In this document: piece after piece, positions 1 through 6,860 of the stretch | Position numbering within the stretch: the stretch's first letter is position 1 | Layout of the letters: the number at the start of each line of letters is the position of its first letter | Source of the DNA: Actinomycetota bacterium | GTDB taxonomy: Bacteria; Actinomycetota; Actinomycetes; Nanopelagicales; Nanopelagicaceae | Direction of reading: 5' to 3' | DNA: 10,339 bases | Assembly (NCBI GenBank): GCA_009701085.1 | Contig: WLKV01000011.1 | Location: forward strand, 1-10,339 | Notes under the pieces: generated by a model | What the model saw: the letters and a program-made list of their open reading frames with translations, nothing else | Databases searched by the model: none | Told to the model about the DNA's origin: nothing | Program-made: the position numbers and the translations under genes

Positions 1-1
1 C

Positions 2-766
2 GTTCTCTACGTATTGGAAGCAAATCCACGTGCCTCGCGTACGGTTCCGTTCGTCAGTAAAGCAACAGGTGTGCCACTTGCAAAAGCTGCTGCCCGAATC
101 TCTCTCGGTTCTTCCATCGCCCAGTTGCGAGAAGAAGGTCTACTTCCCGCTGAAGGTGATGCAGTAGCAAAGGGAATCAGCGTGAAGGAAGCAGTTCTTC
201 CATGGAATCGATTCCGTCGAGCTGATGGTCGTGGTGTTGATGCTGTACTTGGACCAGAGATGCGTTCAACAGGTGAAGTCATGGGTATCGCTGCAACATT
301 TGGTGAGTCCTATGCCAAATCACAGATCAGCTCCTTTGGACCCCTACCCAAATCTGGAACAGTCTTCATCTCACTTGCAGATAAGGATAAGAAACACGGT
401 ATAGCTCCTGCACAAGGTTTATCTGCGCTCGGATTCCGACTGTTAGCAACTGATGGGACTGCCTCTTATCTTCTGGAGCATGGAGTTTCCACGGTGGTGG
501 TGCGCAAGAACTCACAAGGAACTGGACCGATGGGCGAGAAGACGATTGTCGAGATGCTCAATGCCGGTGATATCGATCTCGTGATCAATACGCCAGTAGG
601 CCGCGGAACGCGTGCTGATGGTTGGGCAATTCGTACCGCCGCAGTGCAACGCTCCATCCCGATTATTACGACGACAGCTGGATTTAGCGCTGCAGTCGAA
701 GGCATTAAGGCTCTACAAGCTGGCGAGTTGAGTGTCTCACCTATTCAAGAGTGGTTGAAACGCTAA
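2..766 (+). CDS. carB: Carbamoyl-phosphate synthase large subunit, C-terminal part (5' truncated by window)
   Basis: The large subunit makes carbamoyl phosphate from bicarbonate, ATP and glutamine-derived ammonia, the first step of pyrimidine and arginine synthesis. Only the last 254 residues are in the window; the frame is open from the first base, so the gene begins upstream. Visible residues 6-19 (EANPRASRTVPFVS) are the conserved end of the second ATP-grasp domain. Residues 84-95 (GPEMRSTGEVMG) are also family-typical. From about residue 117 the protein is the MGS-like allosteric domain, with ATDGTA at 149-154 and INTPVGRGTRADG at 195-207. The stop TAA overlaps the ATG of pyrK by one base (TAATG), so the two are probably translationally coupled. 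Family and frame are very secure. Effector specificity (UMP or ornithine in other bacteria) cannot be read from this fragment. Confidence 0.97.
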   Translation, partial: VLYVLEANPRASRTVPFVSKATGVPLAKAAARISLGSSIAQLREEGLLPAEGDAVAKGISVKEAVLPWNRFRRADGRGVDAVLGPEMRSTGEVMGIAATFGESYAKSQISSFGPLPKSGTVFISLADKDKKHGIAPAQGLSALGFRLLATDGTASYLLEHGVSTVVVRKNSQGTGPMGEKTIVEMLNAGDIDLVINTPVGRGTRADGWAIRTAAVQRSIPIITTTAGFSAAVEGIKALQAGELSVSPIQEWLKR

Positions 767-1614
767 TGGCGACAATCAATAAGAATGCGATTCAACAGGT
801 AGTTACGCTTGTTTCCAATAAGCGAATTGGCGCTTACCATCAGATACTTCTCAACGTTGGTGATGTTGTAAAGAGTTGTCGCCCTGGCAACTTCGTCGCA
901 ATCCGAGTCGGTGGAGATTCTTCCAAGATGATTCTTCGCAGAGCGTTCGCTATCTCACGAGTTGCTGATAATTCTCAGTACGGCGGAACTATGGAGCTCA
1001 TCGTTGCTCCTCATGGTTCCGGAAGTAAGTGGCTCTGCTCTCAACAAGAAGGTGCAGAGATCGACATTATTGCGCCACTGGGTACTGCCTTCGGAATTCC
1101 GACAGAGCCAATCAACGCTCTTCTTATTGGTGGTGGTTATGGTTCCGCACCGCTCTTCGGCCTCGCCGATGTACTCAAGAACCGAGGCTGCAAGGTTGAT
1201 ATGTTATTGGGTGCGAGTGTGGGTTCGAAAATTTATGCTCCTATGGAGGGCAAGCGTTCGGTGAACTCACTCAAGATTTACACTGAAGATGGTTCGATGG
1301 GAGAGACCGGACGAGTTACCGAGAATCTACTCGACATTGTGCGTGATCGTAATATCGATGTTATCTACTCATGTGGTCCCATGGCGATGCTTTCTGCAAT
1401 TACTGCATTGGTGGCCGAAACAGACGTCATTCATCAGTGTGCGGTTGAAGAGTCAATGGCCTGCGGTGTTGGAATCTGTATGACCTGTGTTCTGCCAGTT
1501 CAGAATGAAGATGGCACAACATCTATGTTGAGATCCTGTATTGATGGTCCCGTGATGGATGGTTCACATGTTCGATGGGATCTTGTTGGCAAAGTTCCCG
1601 AGGCTCTCGCATGA
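766..1614 (+). CDS. pyrK: Dihydroorotate dehydrogenase electron-transfer subunit PyrK
   Basis: PyrK passes electrons from the flavin of PyrD through a 2Fe-2S cluster and FAD to NAD+, acting in the cytosol as the partner of class 1B PyrD. The 282-residue product has the expected ferredoxin-reductase layout. An FAD-binding barrel carries LRRAFAIS at 57-64. A nucleotide-binding half has the glycine-rich IGGGYGSAPL at 121-130 and SCGPMAM at 202-208. The C-terminal cluster motif holds Cys233, Cys238, Cys241 and Cys258 (C-x4-C-x2-C-x16-C) behind EESMACG. I chose ATG 766, which overlaps the carB stop by one base; an in-frame GTG at 751 lies inside carB and would add five residues with no family support. 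The end overlaps pyrD as ATGA. Its position directly before a class 1B pyrD supports the PyrK call over other ferredoxin reductases. Confidence 0.94.
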   Translation: MATINKNAIQQVVTLVSNKRIGAYHQILLNVGDVVKSCRPGNFVAIRVGGDSSKMILRRAFAISRVADNSQYGGTMELIVAPHGSGSKWLCSQQEGAEIDIIAPLGTAFGIPTEPINALLIGGGYGSAPLFGLADVLKNRGCKVDMLLGASVGSKIYAPMEGKRSVNSLKIYTEDGSMGETGRVTENLLDIVRDRNIDVIYSCGPMAMLSAITALVAETDVIHQCAVEESMACGVGICMTCVLPVQNEDGTTSMLRSCIDGPVMDGSHVRWDLVGKVPEALA

Positions 1615-2549
1615 CGCTTCCTGTAGATATGTCGACGACGCTAGGAAACGCATGGTTTCCAGCACCGCTCTTTACTGCGAGTGGTTGTGCAAGTAGCGGC
1701 AAAGAGTTAGCTCAGTTCTTCCCGCTCAATCAGATTGGTGCTGTTGTTACAAAATCGGTGATGAGTAAGCCTCGTCATGGTCGCCCTACGCCTCGTATGG
1801 CAGAAACGCCATCAGGGATGCTCAATTCAATTGGTCTTCAAGGCCCAGGTATCGATTCATTTCTTGCTAATGATGTCCCATGGTTACTCGAACAGAAGGC
1901 TCGAGTCATCGTATCTATCGCAGGTGAAACAGTTGAAGAGTATTCAACTCTCGCTCGCAAACTACGTTCTGTATCAGGAATTAGCGCCGTTGAAGTCAAT
2001 ATCTCTTGCCCCAACGTGGAAAATCGCGGACTCGTCTTTGCCTGCGATCCCGACGCATCTCGTCGTGTCATCGATGGAGTACGTAAGACAATTGGCGGAG
2101 ATCTTCCGATCATCGCAAAGCTATCGCCGGATGTAACAGATTTACCATCTATCGCTCGCGGAGTAGTAGATGCTGGCGCTGACGGACTTGCTCTGATAAA
2201 TACAGTGCTAGGAATGGTCATCAATATCGATTCGATGCGACCGCATCTGGGTGGGAAAACGGGCGGTCTATCGGGACCTGCAATTAAACCCGTCGCAGTT
2301 CGCGCCATCTATCAAGTTCACGCGGCCCTGCCCAAAGTTCCTATCCTCGGTATGGGGGGAGTAGCTTCTGGTCGCGACGCTCTTGAACTTATCTTGGCTG
2401 GCGCTTCTGGAGTATCTGTCGGAACCGCCAGCTTTGGAAATCCATCAGCAATTATTGAAATTCAAAATGAGCTTCGCGATCTACTTGCAGCGCGTGGCTT
2501 TGCAACGATGCAGCAAGCAATAGGTTATGCACATAGAGAAGAGGCGTGA
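1611..2549 (+). CDS. pyrD: Dihydroorotate dehydrogenase catalytic subunit, class 1B
   Basis: This FMN enzyme oxidises dihydroorotate to orotate in UMP synthesis. The 312-residue protein is a soluble TIM barrel with no N-terminal membrane helix. Asn-Ile-Ser-Cys-Pro-Asn at 130-135 places the active-site base at Cys133, as in class 1 enzymes; the membrane-bound class 2 enzyme uses Ser. Other family marks are TKS at 47-49, SGMLNSIGLQGPG at 68-80, the FMN-contacting lysine in AKLSPD (Lys170), GGLSGPAIKP at 218-227 and GMGG at 247-250. The adjacent PyrK makes this the NAD-linked class 1B type instead of the fumarate-linked 1A type. ATG 1611 overlaps the pyrK stop by four bases. An ATG at 1575 is in frame but lies within the pyrK sequence and adds no conserved residues, and ATG 1629 is a less likely alternative. 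Confidence 0.95.
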   Translation: MTLPVDMSTTLGNAWFPAPLFTASGCASSGKELAQFFPLNQIGAVVTKSVMSKPRHGRPTPRMAETPSGMLNSIGLQGPGIDSFLANDVPWLLEQKARVIVSIAGETVEEYSTLARKLRSVSGISAVEVNISCPNVENRGLVFACDPDASRRVIDGVRKTIGGDLPIIAKLSPDVTDLPSIARGVVDAGADGLALINTVLGMVINIDSMRPHLGGKTGGLSGPAIKPVAVRAIYQVHAALPKVPILGMGGVASGRDALELILAGASGVSVGTASFGNPSAIIEIQNELRDLLAARGFATMQQAIGYAHREEA

Positions 2550-3250
2550 TGAAAGCCCCCATCGTTCTAGCTGTTGATACTCCAGATCTTGAGATTGCAA
2601 AGCAATGGGTTTCGGCGACTCATGAATCAGTAAGCGTCTATAAATTGGGTCTTGAGTTCTTTCTCTCTTTCGGTCAAGAAGGTATCCGCGCTATCCAATC
2701 TGAGACTGATGCCGATATCTTCCTCGATCTTAAACTCCACGATATTCCTCATACAGTTGAAGGCGCCGCTAAAGCGATAGCAAATTTGAAGCCACGTTTC
2801 CTCACAGTGCATGCATCAGGTGGTCGCGCCATGGTGAAGGCAGCAGTGGATGCAGTGCCAGCAACGGATGTCACTGCCGTAACAATTTTGACTTCACTCT
2901 CTGAAGAAGATCTCTTTGAAATCGGATATGCAAACCCGGCACTTGAAAGCGCTGTGGCGCTAGCAAAGATGTCGGTGACTGCAGGTGCTCGTGCGATTGT
3001 CTGTTCACCGTTAGAGATTGCTGCCATTCGTTCGGCAGTAGGCCCAAACCCCCACATCATTACTCCCGGCGTTCGTCCACTCTCTGAAGTGGGAAGCGAT
3101 GATCAGAAGCGCACAATGACTCCGAAGGATGCGATTGCCGCCGGTGCTTCATTGGTTGTCATTGGTCGTCCGATTACGAAGGCATGGTCCGAAGGTTCCC
3201 AAGCGATGACAACCAAGGCTCGGTCGATCGCTGACGAGATTCTCAACTAG
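2549..3250 (+). CDS. pyrF: Orotidine 5'-phosphate decarboxylase (short, type 1)
   Basis: PyrF decarboxylates OMP to UMP, the last step of de novo UMP synthesis. The 233-residue product fits the short bacterial family. Catalytic residues are visible: Asp10 in LAVD, Lys32 in YKLG, and the signature DLKLHDIPHTV at 60-70, which supplies the Asp60-Lys62-Asp65 charge network. The phosphate-gripping end has ITPGVRP at 171-177, the SDDQKRTMTP loop at 183-192 and IGRPIT at 205-210. ATG 2549 shares its A with the pyrD stop (TGATG). GTG 2546 is in frame just before it, but the GAGG at 2541-2544 lies four bases from the ATG and only one from the GTG, so I prefer the ATG. Many Actinobacteria carry a longer, divergent PyrF, so the short type is worth noting. 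Confidence 0.96.
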   Translation: MKAPIVLAVDTPDLEIAKQWVSATHESVSVYKLGLEFFLSFGQEGIRAIQSETDADIFLDLKLHDIPHTVEGAAKAIANLKPRFLTVHASGGRAMVKAAVDAVPATDVTAVTILTSLSEEDLFEIGYANPALESAVALAKMSVTAGARAIVCSPLEIAAIRSAVGPNPHIITPGVRPLSEVGSDDQKRTMTPKDAIAAGASLVVIGRPITKAWSEGSQAMTTKARSIADEILN

Positions 3251-3259
3251 ATTTATCCC
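3248..3259 (+). promoter_or_regulatory. Possible -10 element giving a leaderless mihF-gmk transcript
   Basis: TAGATT at 3248-3253 fits the actinobacterial TANNNT -10 pattern and ends six bases before ATG 3260, the spacing expected if transcription starts at the A of the ATG. No purine-rich ribosome binding site lies between the pyrF stop and this ATG, which fits a leaderless start. No convincing -35 box is seen about 17 bases upstream (CGATCG at 3225-3230). The match to TATAAT is only four of six, so this may be chance. Confidence 0.25.
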
Positions 3260-4132
3260 ATGGGCGCACCTCCACAACTCACCCCCGAAGAGCGCGCCCG
3301 AGCGCTTGCCAAGGCGAAGGAATCTCGACAGATTCGAGCAGCAATCAAAGCCCGAGTGAAGAGTGGCGAGTTATCTATCTCTGATGTCATCACACACGCA
3401 CGCGATAACGAAGCGATTGCAAAGATGCGGGTACTTGAACTCGTTGAATCCATGAGCGGGGTAGGAAAGATTCGTGCAAAGTCGATTCTCGAAAGGCTCG
3501 ACATCTCATTAACTCGCAGAATTCAAGGTTTAGGAAGACATCAGCTGCACGCGTTGGAGAATGAATTCAAGATTCCATCAGCTCTGCTTCCGGGAAAACT
3601 CGTAGTCCTCTCTGGTCCTGGTGGCGTTGGAAAGAGCACTGTTGCCAAGGTGTTGAAAGATTCCTCACCATTCTTCGTCAGTATCTCGGCGACAACACGA
3701 GCACCACGTTTCAATGAGATTGATGGCGTTGATTATCACTTTTACTCCAACGAAGAGTTCGATGCCGCAATCGCATCGCATGAATTTCTAGAATGGGCCG
3801 AGTTTGCAGGTAATCGATACGGAACTCCTCGAAGAGCAGTTGAAGAATCACTTCGCGCAGGAAAGAGCGTCTTATTGGAGATTGAAATCGCTGGAGCCAA
3901 GCAGGTAAAAGCAAAGGTTCCAGAAGCGATCCTCGTCTTCCTCGAGCCTCCAACCTGGGAAGAGCTGGTATCTCGTCTCGAGGGCCGAGGTACTGATAGC
4001 CCTGAACGCAGAGCAGCTCGTTTGGCACTTGCGCAAGAGGAGATGGCTGCAGCCTCATTCTTCGATAAAGTCCTCATAAATGACCAGGTCGATGGGGTAG
4101 TCGCATCCCTGATAGAATTCGCATCTGCCTAA
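3260..4132 (+). CDS. gmk: Fusion protein: actinobacterial integration host factor (mIHF) plus guanylate kinase
   Basis: The single 290-residue frame carries two proteins that are separate neighbours in mycobacteria. Residues 1 to about 103 match mIHF, a small nucleoid-associated DNA-binding protein: [13 protein letters not shown] at the start, a [11 protein letters not shown] helix-hairpin segment at 67-77 and [11 protein letters not shown] at 85-95. Residues 112-290 are guanylate kinase (GMP + ATP to GDP + ADP): P-loop GPGGVGKST at 119-127, the GMP-binding signature [17 protein letters not shown] at 145-161, [13 protein letters not shown] at 178-190 and the lid [14 protein letters not shown] at 242-255. 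Between the domains I see no ATG or GTG with a ribosome binding site; the nearest in-frame option is a bare TTG at 3554. The start ATG 3260 follows pyrF by nine bases and has no Shine-Dalgarno. Glu209 stands where the family usually has Asp (LEID). Both domain assignments are strong. Confidence 0.95.
   Translation: MGAPPQLTPEERARALAKAKESRQIRAAIKARVKSGELSISDVITHARDNEAIAKMRVLELVESMSGVGKIRAKSILERLDISLTRRIQGLGRHQLHALENEFKIPSALLPGKLVVLSGPGGVGKSTVAKVLKDSSPFFVSISATTRAPRFNEIDGVDYHFYSNEEFDAAIASHEFLEWAEFAGNRYGTPRRAVEESLRAGKSVLLEIEIAGAKQVKAKVPEAILVFLEPPTWEELVSRLEGRGTDSPERRAARLALAQEEMAAASFFDKVLINDQVDGVVASLIEFASA
4110..4118 (+). promoter_or_regulatory. Possible extended -10 promoter for rpoZ
   Basis: TGATAGAAT reads as an extended -10 element (TGn followed by TAGAAT, five of six matches to TATAAT). 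It lies inside the last codons of gmk, and would start a transcript near 4125 with a leader of about 60 bases before rpoZ. It precedes the largest gap of the window, which fits an internal promoter. No clear -35 box is present at the usual distance, so confidence is low. Confidence 0.3.
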
Positions 4133-4174
4133 CAAGGCTTCTTCACCAACAGAGCAGTCATTGCTACGAAACAC

Positions 4175-4179
4175 AGGAG
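4175..4179 (+). promoter_or_regulatory. Ribosome binding site of rpoZ (AGGAG)
   Basis: AGGAG lies five bases before ATG 4185 and is one of the two clearest Shine-Dalgarno sequences in the window (the other is GAGGG before fmt). It fixes the rpoZ start at 4185 over the in-frame TTG at 4161, which has no such site. Confidence 0.75.
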
Positions 4180-4184
4180 TACAG

Positions 4185-4445
4185 ATGAGCGCACATATGG
4201 ATGGCATCACAAATCCACCTATCGACGAACTTCTCGATAAGGCAGGTTCTAAGTACAGCCTTGTTCTTTATGCAGCAAAGCGCGCTCGTCAAATCAACGC
4301 GTACTACTCACAACTCGGTGAAGGTCTACTTGAATACGTTGGACCACTTGTTGATACACACGTTCATGAGAAGCCATTGTCAATTGCACTTCGCGAAATT
4401 AACGAAGGTCTCTTGACTATTGAAAATCTAGAACCAACTGCTTAA
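4185..4445 (+). CDS. rpoZ: DNA-directed RNA polymerase omega subunit
   Basis: Omega is the small subunit that helps the beta' subunit fold and join the RNA polymerase core. The 86-residue product is close to identical in pattern to actinobacterial omega: [20 protein letters not shown] at 7-26, then [17 protein letters not shown] at 29-45 and a C-terminal [11 protein letters not shown] segment at 65-75. The start at ATG 4185 is set by AGGAG five bases upstream; TTG 4161 is in frame but lacks a site and adds nonconserved residues. The gene sits 52 bases after gmk, the widest spacing here, and 18 bases before coaBC. The gmk-rpoZ pairing is widespread in bacteria, and rpoZ-coaBC-metK is the usual actinobacterial order. 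The short length is normal for the phylum. Confidence 0.96.
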   Translation: MSAHMDGITNPPIDELLDKAGSKYSLVLYAAKRARQINAYYSQLGEGLLEYVGPLVDTHVHEKPLSIALREINEGLLTIENLEPTA

Positions 4446-4463
4446 TTTTTAGGTAAAACCACC

Positions 4464-5648
4464 ATGCAAGGTTTTGGCCGCGAAGTAATTCTCGGTGTGG
4501 GTGGAGGCATTGCGGCATACAAATCCTGTGATCTACTGCGTCGTTTACGTGACCACGGATTTAATATCACGGTTGTTCCCACACCTTCCAGCCTGAACTT
4601 TGTTGGATCAGCTACGTGGGAAGCTCTCTCTGGTCGCAAAGTAACCACTGAGGTATTTGAGAGCGTTGAAGAAGTACGCCATGTATCGCTGGCGAAGAAA
4701 GCCAATTTCATTATTATCGCTCCAGCCACAGCGGATTTGATGGCGAGAATTGCCGCCGGACGCGCCGATGATCTGCTCACCAATGTAATCCTTGCATCCA
4801 GTTCTCCTATCTTGATAGTTCCGGCGATGCATCCGGAGATGTGGAACGACGCAGCAACAAAGGCAAATGTCGCGACTCTGCGCAGTCGTGGTTATCACGT
4901 CATGGATCCCGATACCGGTGCTCTAACTTCGGGTGATGTGGGTCAAGGTCGTTTCCCCGAAACTTCTCGTATCCTTGAAGAATTTTCCTCTGTTGTGGGT
5001 ACCAGCGCAGATCTGCTCGGTAAAAAGGTGTTAGTGACGGCGGGTGGAACCCGCGAAGCCATCGACCCTGTTCGATTTATCGGAAACCAATCATCTGGAA
5101 AGCAAGGGTATGCAATTGCTCGTTCTGCCCAGCAAAGAGGTGCCAAGGTAACTTTGATCTCTGCTAATTCAAGCCTTGCCGATATTGAAGGTGTCCGGAC
5201 TCTTAAAGTTGAGAGCGCACGTCAGATGCTCGAGGCGCTTGAAAGTGAATTTTCTCAGACCGATATATTGGTGATGTCTGCAGCTGTTGCAGATGCACGC
5301 CCTTCGCAGGTTGCTGACTCAAAGATTAAGAAGAGCGACTATACAAATATCTCCCTCGTTGAAAACCCCGATATCTTGAAGACCGTTTCATCACTGCGGA
5401 AACATCAAATCATCATTGGTTTTGCAGCTGAGACATCAGAAAACCTTCAGATTGCGCAGGAGAAGATGGCTGCTAAAGGCGCCGATATTCTCTATCTCAA
5501 CGATGTCTCTGGGGGAGATATCTTTAATAGCGAGACTACTCATGGATATATCTTGGCTCGAGGTAAAGAGCCACAGAAGGTGGCGCAGACCACCAAGGAC
5601 ACGCTAGCTCACCAACTACTCGATGAAGCCCTTCTTCAGTTAGGTTAG
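4464..5648 (+). CDS. coaBC: Bifunctional phosphopantothenoylcysteine decarboxylase / phosphopantothenate-cysteine ligase
   Basis: CoaBC makes 4'-phosphopantetheine for coenzyme A: the C-terminal CoaB part joins phosphopantothenate to cysteine with CTP, and the N-terminal CoaC flavoprotein decarboxylates the product. In the 394-residue protein CoaC spans about 1-180, with [10 protein letters not shown] at 11-20, active-site His73 in [10 protein letters not shown], and PAMHPEMW at 120-127. CoaB follows, with [20 protein letters not shown] at 191-210 (Asn208 is the expected acyl-adenylate/cytidylate contact), AAVADARP at 273-280, KIKK at 287-290 and ENPDIL at 300-305. The PAMH version and Ser156 in place of the clamp cysteine of E. 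coli match my memory of mycobacterial CoaBC. ATG 4464 is preceded by a weak AGG at 4451-4453. It follows rpoZ by 18 bases and precedes metK by four. Confidence 0.96.
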   Translation: MQGFGREVILGVGGGIAAYKSCDLLRRLRDHGFNITVVPTPSSLNFVGSATWEALSGRKVTTEVFESVEEVRHVSLAKKANFIIIAPATADLMARIAAGRADDLLTNVILASSSPILIVPAMHPEMWNDAATKANVATLRSRGYHVMDPDTGALTSGDVGQGRFPETSRILEEFSSVVGTSADLLGKKVLVTAGGTREAIDPVRFIGNQSSGKQGYAIARSAQQRGAKVTLISANSSLADIEGVRTLKVESARQMLEALESEFSQTDILVMSAAVADARPSQVADSKIKKSDYTNISLVENPDILKTVSSLRKHQIIIGFAAETSENLQIAQEKMAAKGADILYLNDVSGGDIFNSETTHGYILARGKEPQKVAQTTKDTLAHQLLDEALLQLG

Positions 5649-5652
5649 GACA

Positions 5653-6843
5653 ATGTCAAAACGCCTCTTTACTTCAGAATCAGTGACCGAAGGCCATCCA
5701 GATAAGATCGCCGATCAAATCTCCGATGCGATTCTCGATTCACTCTTAGACCAAGACCCTACAAGCCGCGTTGCAGTTGAAACTCTCATCACAACAGGTC
5801 AAGTGCATGTTGCTGGCGAGGTAACAACAAACGGTTATGCAGATGTCATGGGGATTGTTCGTGACACAGTCATTGGAATTGGGTACGACTCTTCAGTCAA
5901 AGGTTTTGATGGAAATAGTTGTGGAGTTTCAATCTCCATCGGCCAACAATCACCAGATATTGCACAAGGCGTAGACGATGCATTTGAGCACCGCGTTGCA
6001 TCTGCTGCAGACCCATTAGATCTCCAGGGCGCAGGAGACCAAGGTCTTATGTTCGGTTACGCATGCGATGACACAAAAGAGCTCATGCCGCTTCCTATTT
6101 GGTTGGCTCACGAATTGGCCCAGCAACTCTCAAAGGTTCGTAAATCAGGCGCGCTCCCATACCTGCGCCCCGATGGAAAGACTCAGGTCACGATTGAGTA
6201 CGACGGCGATAAGGCTGTTGCTCTCGATACCGTTGTTATCTCAAGTCAGCATGCAGAAGAGGTTGATGTTGTTAAGCAATTGACCCCTGAAATCATTGCT
6301 CAAGTTATCGATCCCGTTCTGGCAAAGATTGATCTTCCTCGCAAAGATATGCGCACTTTGATCAACCCAACAGGTCGATTTGTTATCGGTGGTCCAATGG
6401 GCGATGCAGGCCTCACAGGTCGCAAGATCATTGTCGATACATACGGTGGAATGGCTCGCCACGGTGGTGGAGCTTTCTCAGGTAAAGATCCTTCAAAGGT
6501 AGACCGCTCTGCTGCTTACGCTATGCGCTGGGTCGCTAAGAATGTTGTAGCGGCAGGACTTGCCCGTCGATGCGAAGTTCAGGTTGCATACGCAATTGGT
6601 AAAGCTCAGCCGGTCGGCGTCTTTGTTGAGACATTTGGAACTGAAACAGTTCCTGTTCAGAAGATTCAAAATGCAGTAACAACTGTCTTCGATCTTCGTC
6701 CTGCAGCGATTATTCGTGATCTCAACCTCAAGCGCCCTATCTATTCTCAGACTGCTGCTTATGGCCACTTTGGTCGCGAGCTTCCTAACTTCACATGGGA
6801 AGCAACCAATCGCGTATCAGAGCTCCAAGCAGCCGTTAAATAG
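5653..6843 (+). CDS. metK: S-adenosylmethionine synthetase
   Basis: MetK makes S-adenosylmethionine, the main methyl donor, from methionine and ATP. The 396-residue length is usual. Three-domain family marks are all present: [20 protein letters not shown] at 8-27 with His15 and Asp17, [12 protein letters not shown] at 126-137, [20 protein letters not shown] at 246-265, and the phosphate-binding [16 protein letters not shown] at 271-286. The ATG lies four bases after the coaBC stop, with AGGA at 5647-5650 very close to it, so translation may depend on ribosomes finishing coaBC. There is no room for a SAM riboswitch, and none of its elements are seen. The product would feed, among others, the rRNA methyltransferase whose gene begins at 10192. 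Intact and unremarkable otherwise. Confidence 0.98.
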   Translation: MSKRLFTSESVTEGHPDKIADQISDAILDSLLDQDPTSRVAVETLITTGQVHVAGEVTTNGYADVMGIVRDTVIGIGYDSSVKGFDGNSCGVSISIGQQSPDIAQGVDDAFEHRVASAADPLDLQGAGDQGLMFGYACDDTKELMPLPIWLAHELAQQLSKVRKSGALPYLRPDGKTQVTIEYDGDKAVALDTVVISSQHAEEVDVVKQLTPEIIAQVIDPVLAKIDLPRKDMRTLINPTGRFVIGGPMGDAGLTGRKIIVDTYGGMARHGGGAFSGKDPSKVDRSAAYAMRWVAKNVVAAGLARRCEVQVAYAIGKAQPVGVFVETFGTETVPVQKIQNAVTTVFDLRPAAIIRDLNLKRPIYSQTAAYGHFGRELPNFTWEATNRVSELQAAVK

Positions 6844-6860
6844 CCGTAGGTTTTAACGCT

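Noticed and set aside
1838..2308. 156-residue open frame on the minus strand opposite pyrD
   Set aside because: It is rich in Ser, Arg and Pro with no family pattern, fully covered by a strongly conserved pyrD, and has no promoter or ribosome site. It is a shadow of the sense codons.
4133..4184. Terminator or small RNA in the gmk-rpoZ gap
   Set aside because: I found no GC-rich hairpin followed by a T run. The stretch is too short and unstructured by eye for an RNA gene.
4464..5648. CoaC active-site differences (PAMH for PAMN, Ser156 for the clamp cysteine of E. coli) as signs of a dead enzyme
   Set aside because: Mycobacterial CoaBC, as I recall its sequence, also has PAMH and lacks that cysteine, so this is the actinobacterial form. 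His73 and the CoaB motifs are intact.
5600..5652. SAM riboswitch before metK
   Set aside because: Only four bases separate coaBC from metK and no riboswitch stems or terminator are visible; the upstream sequence codes for the CoaBC C-terminus.
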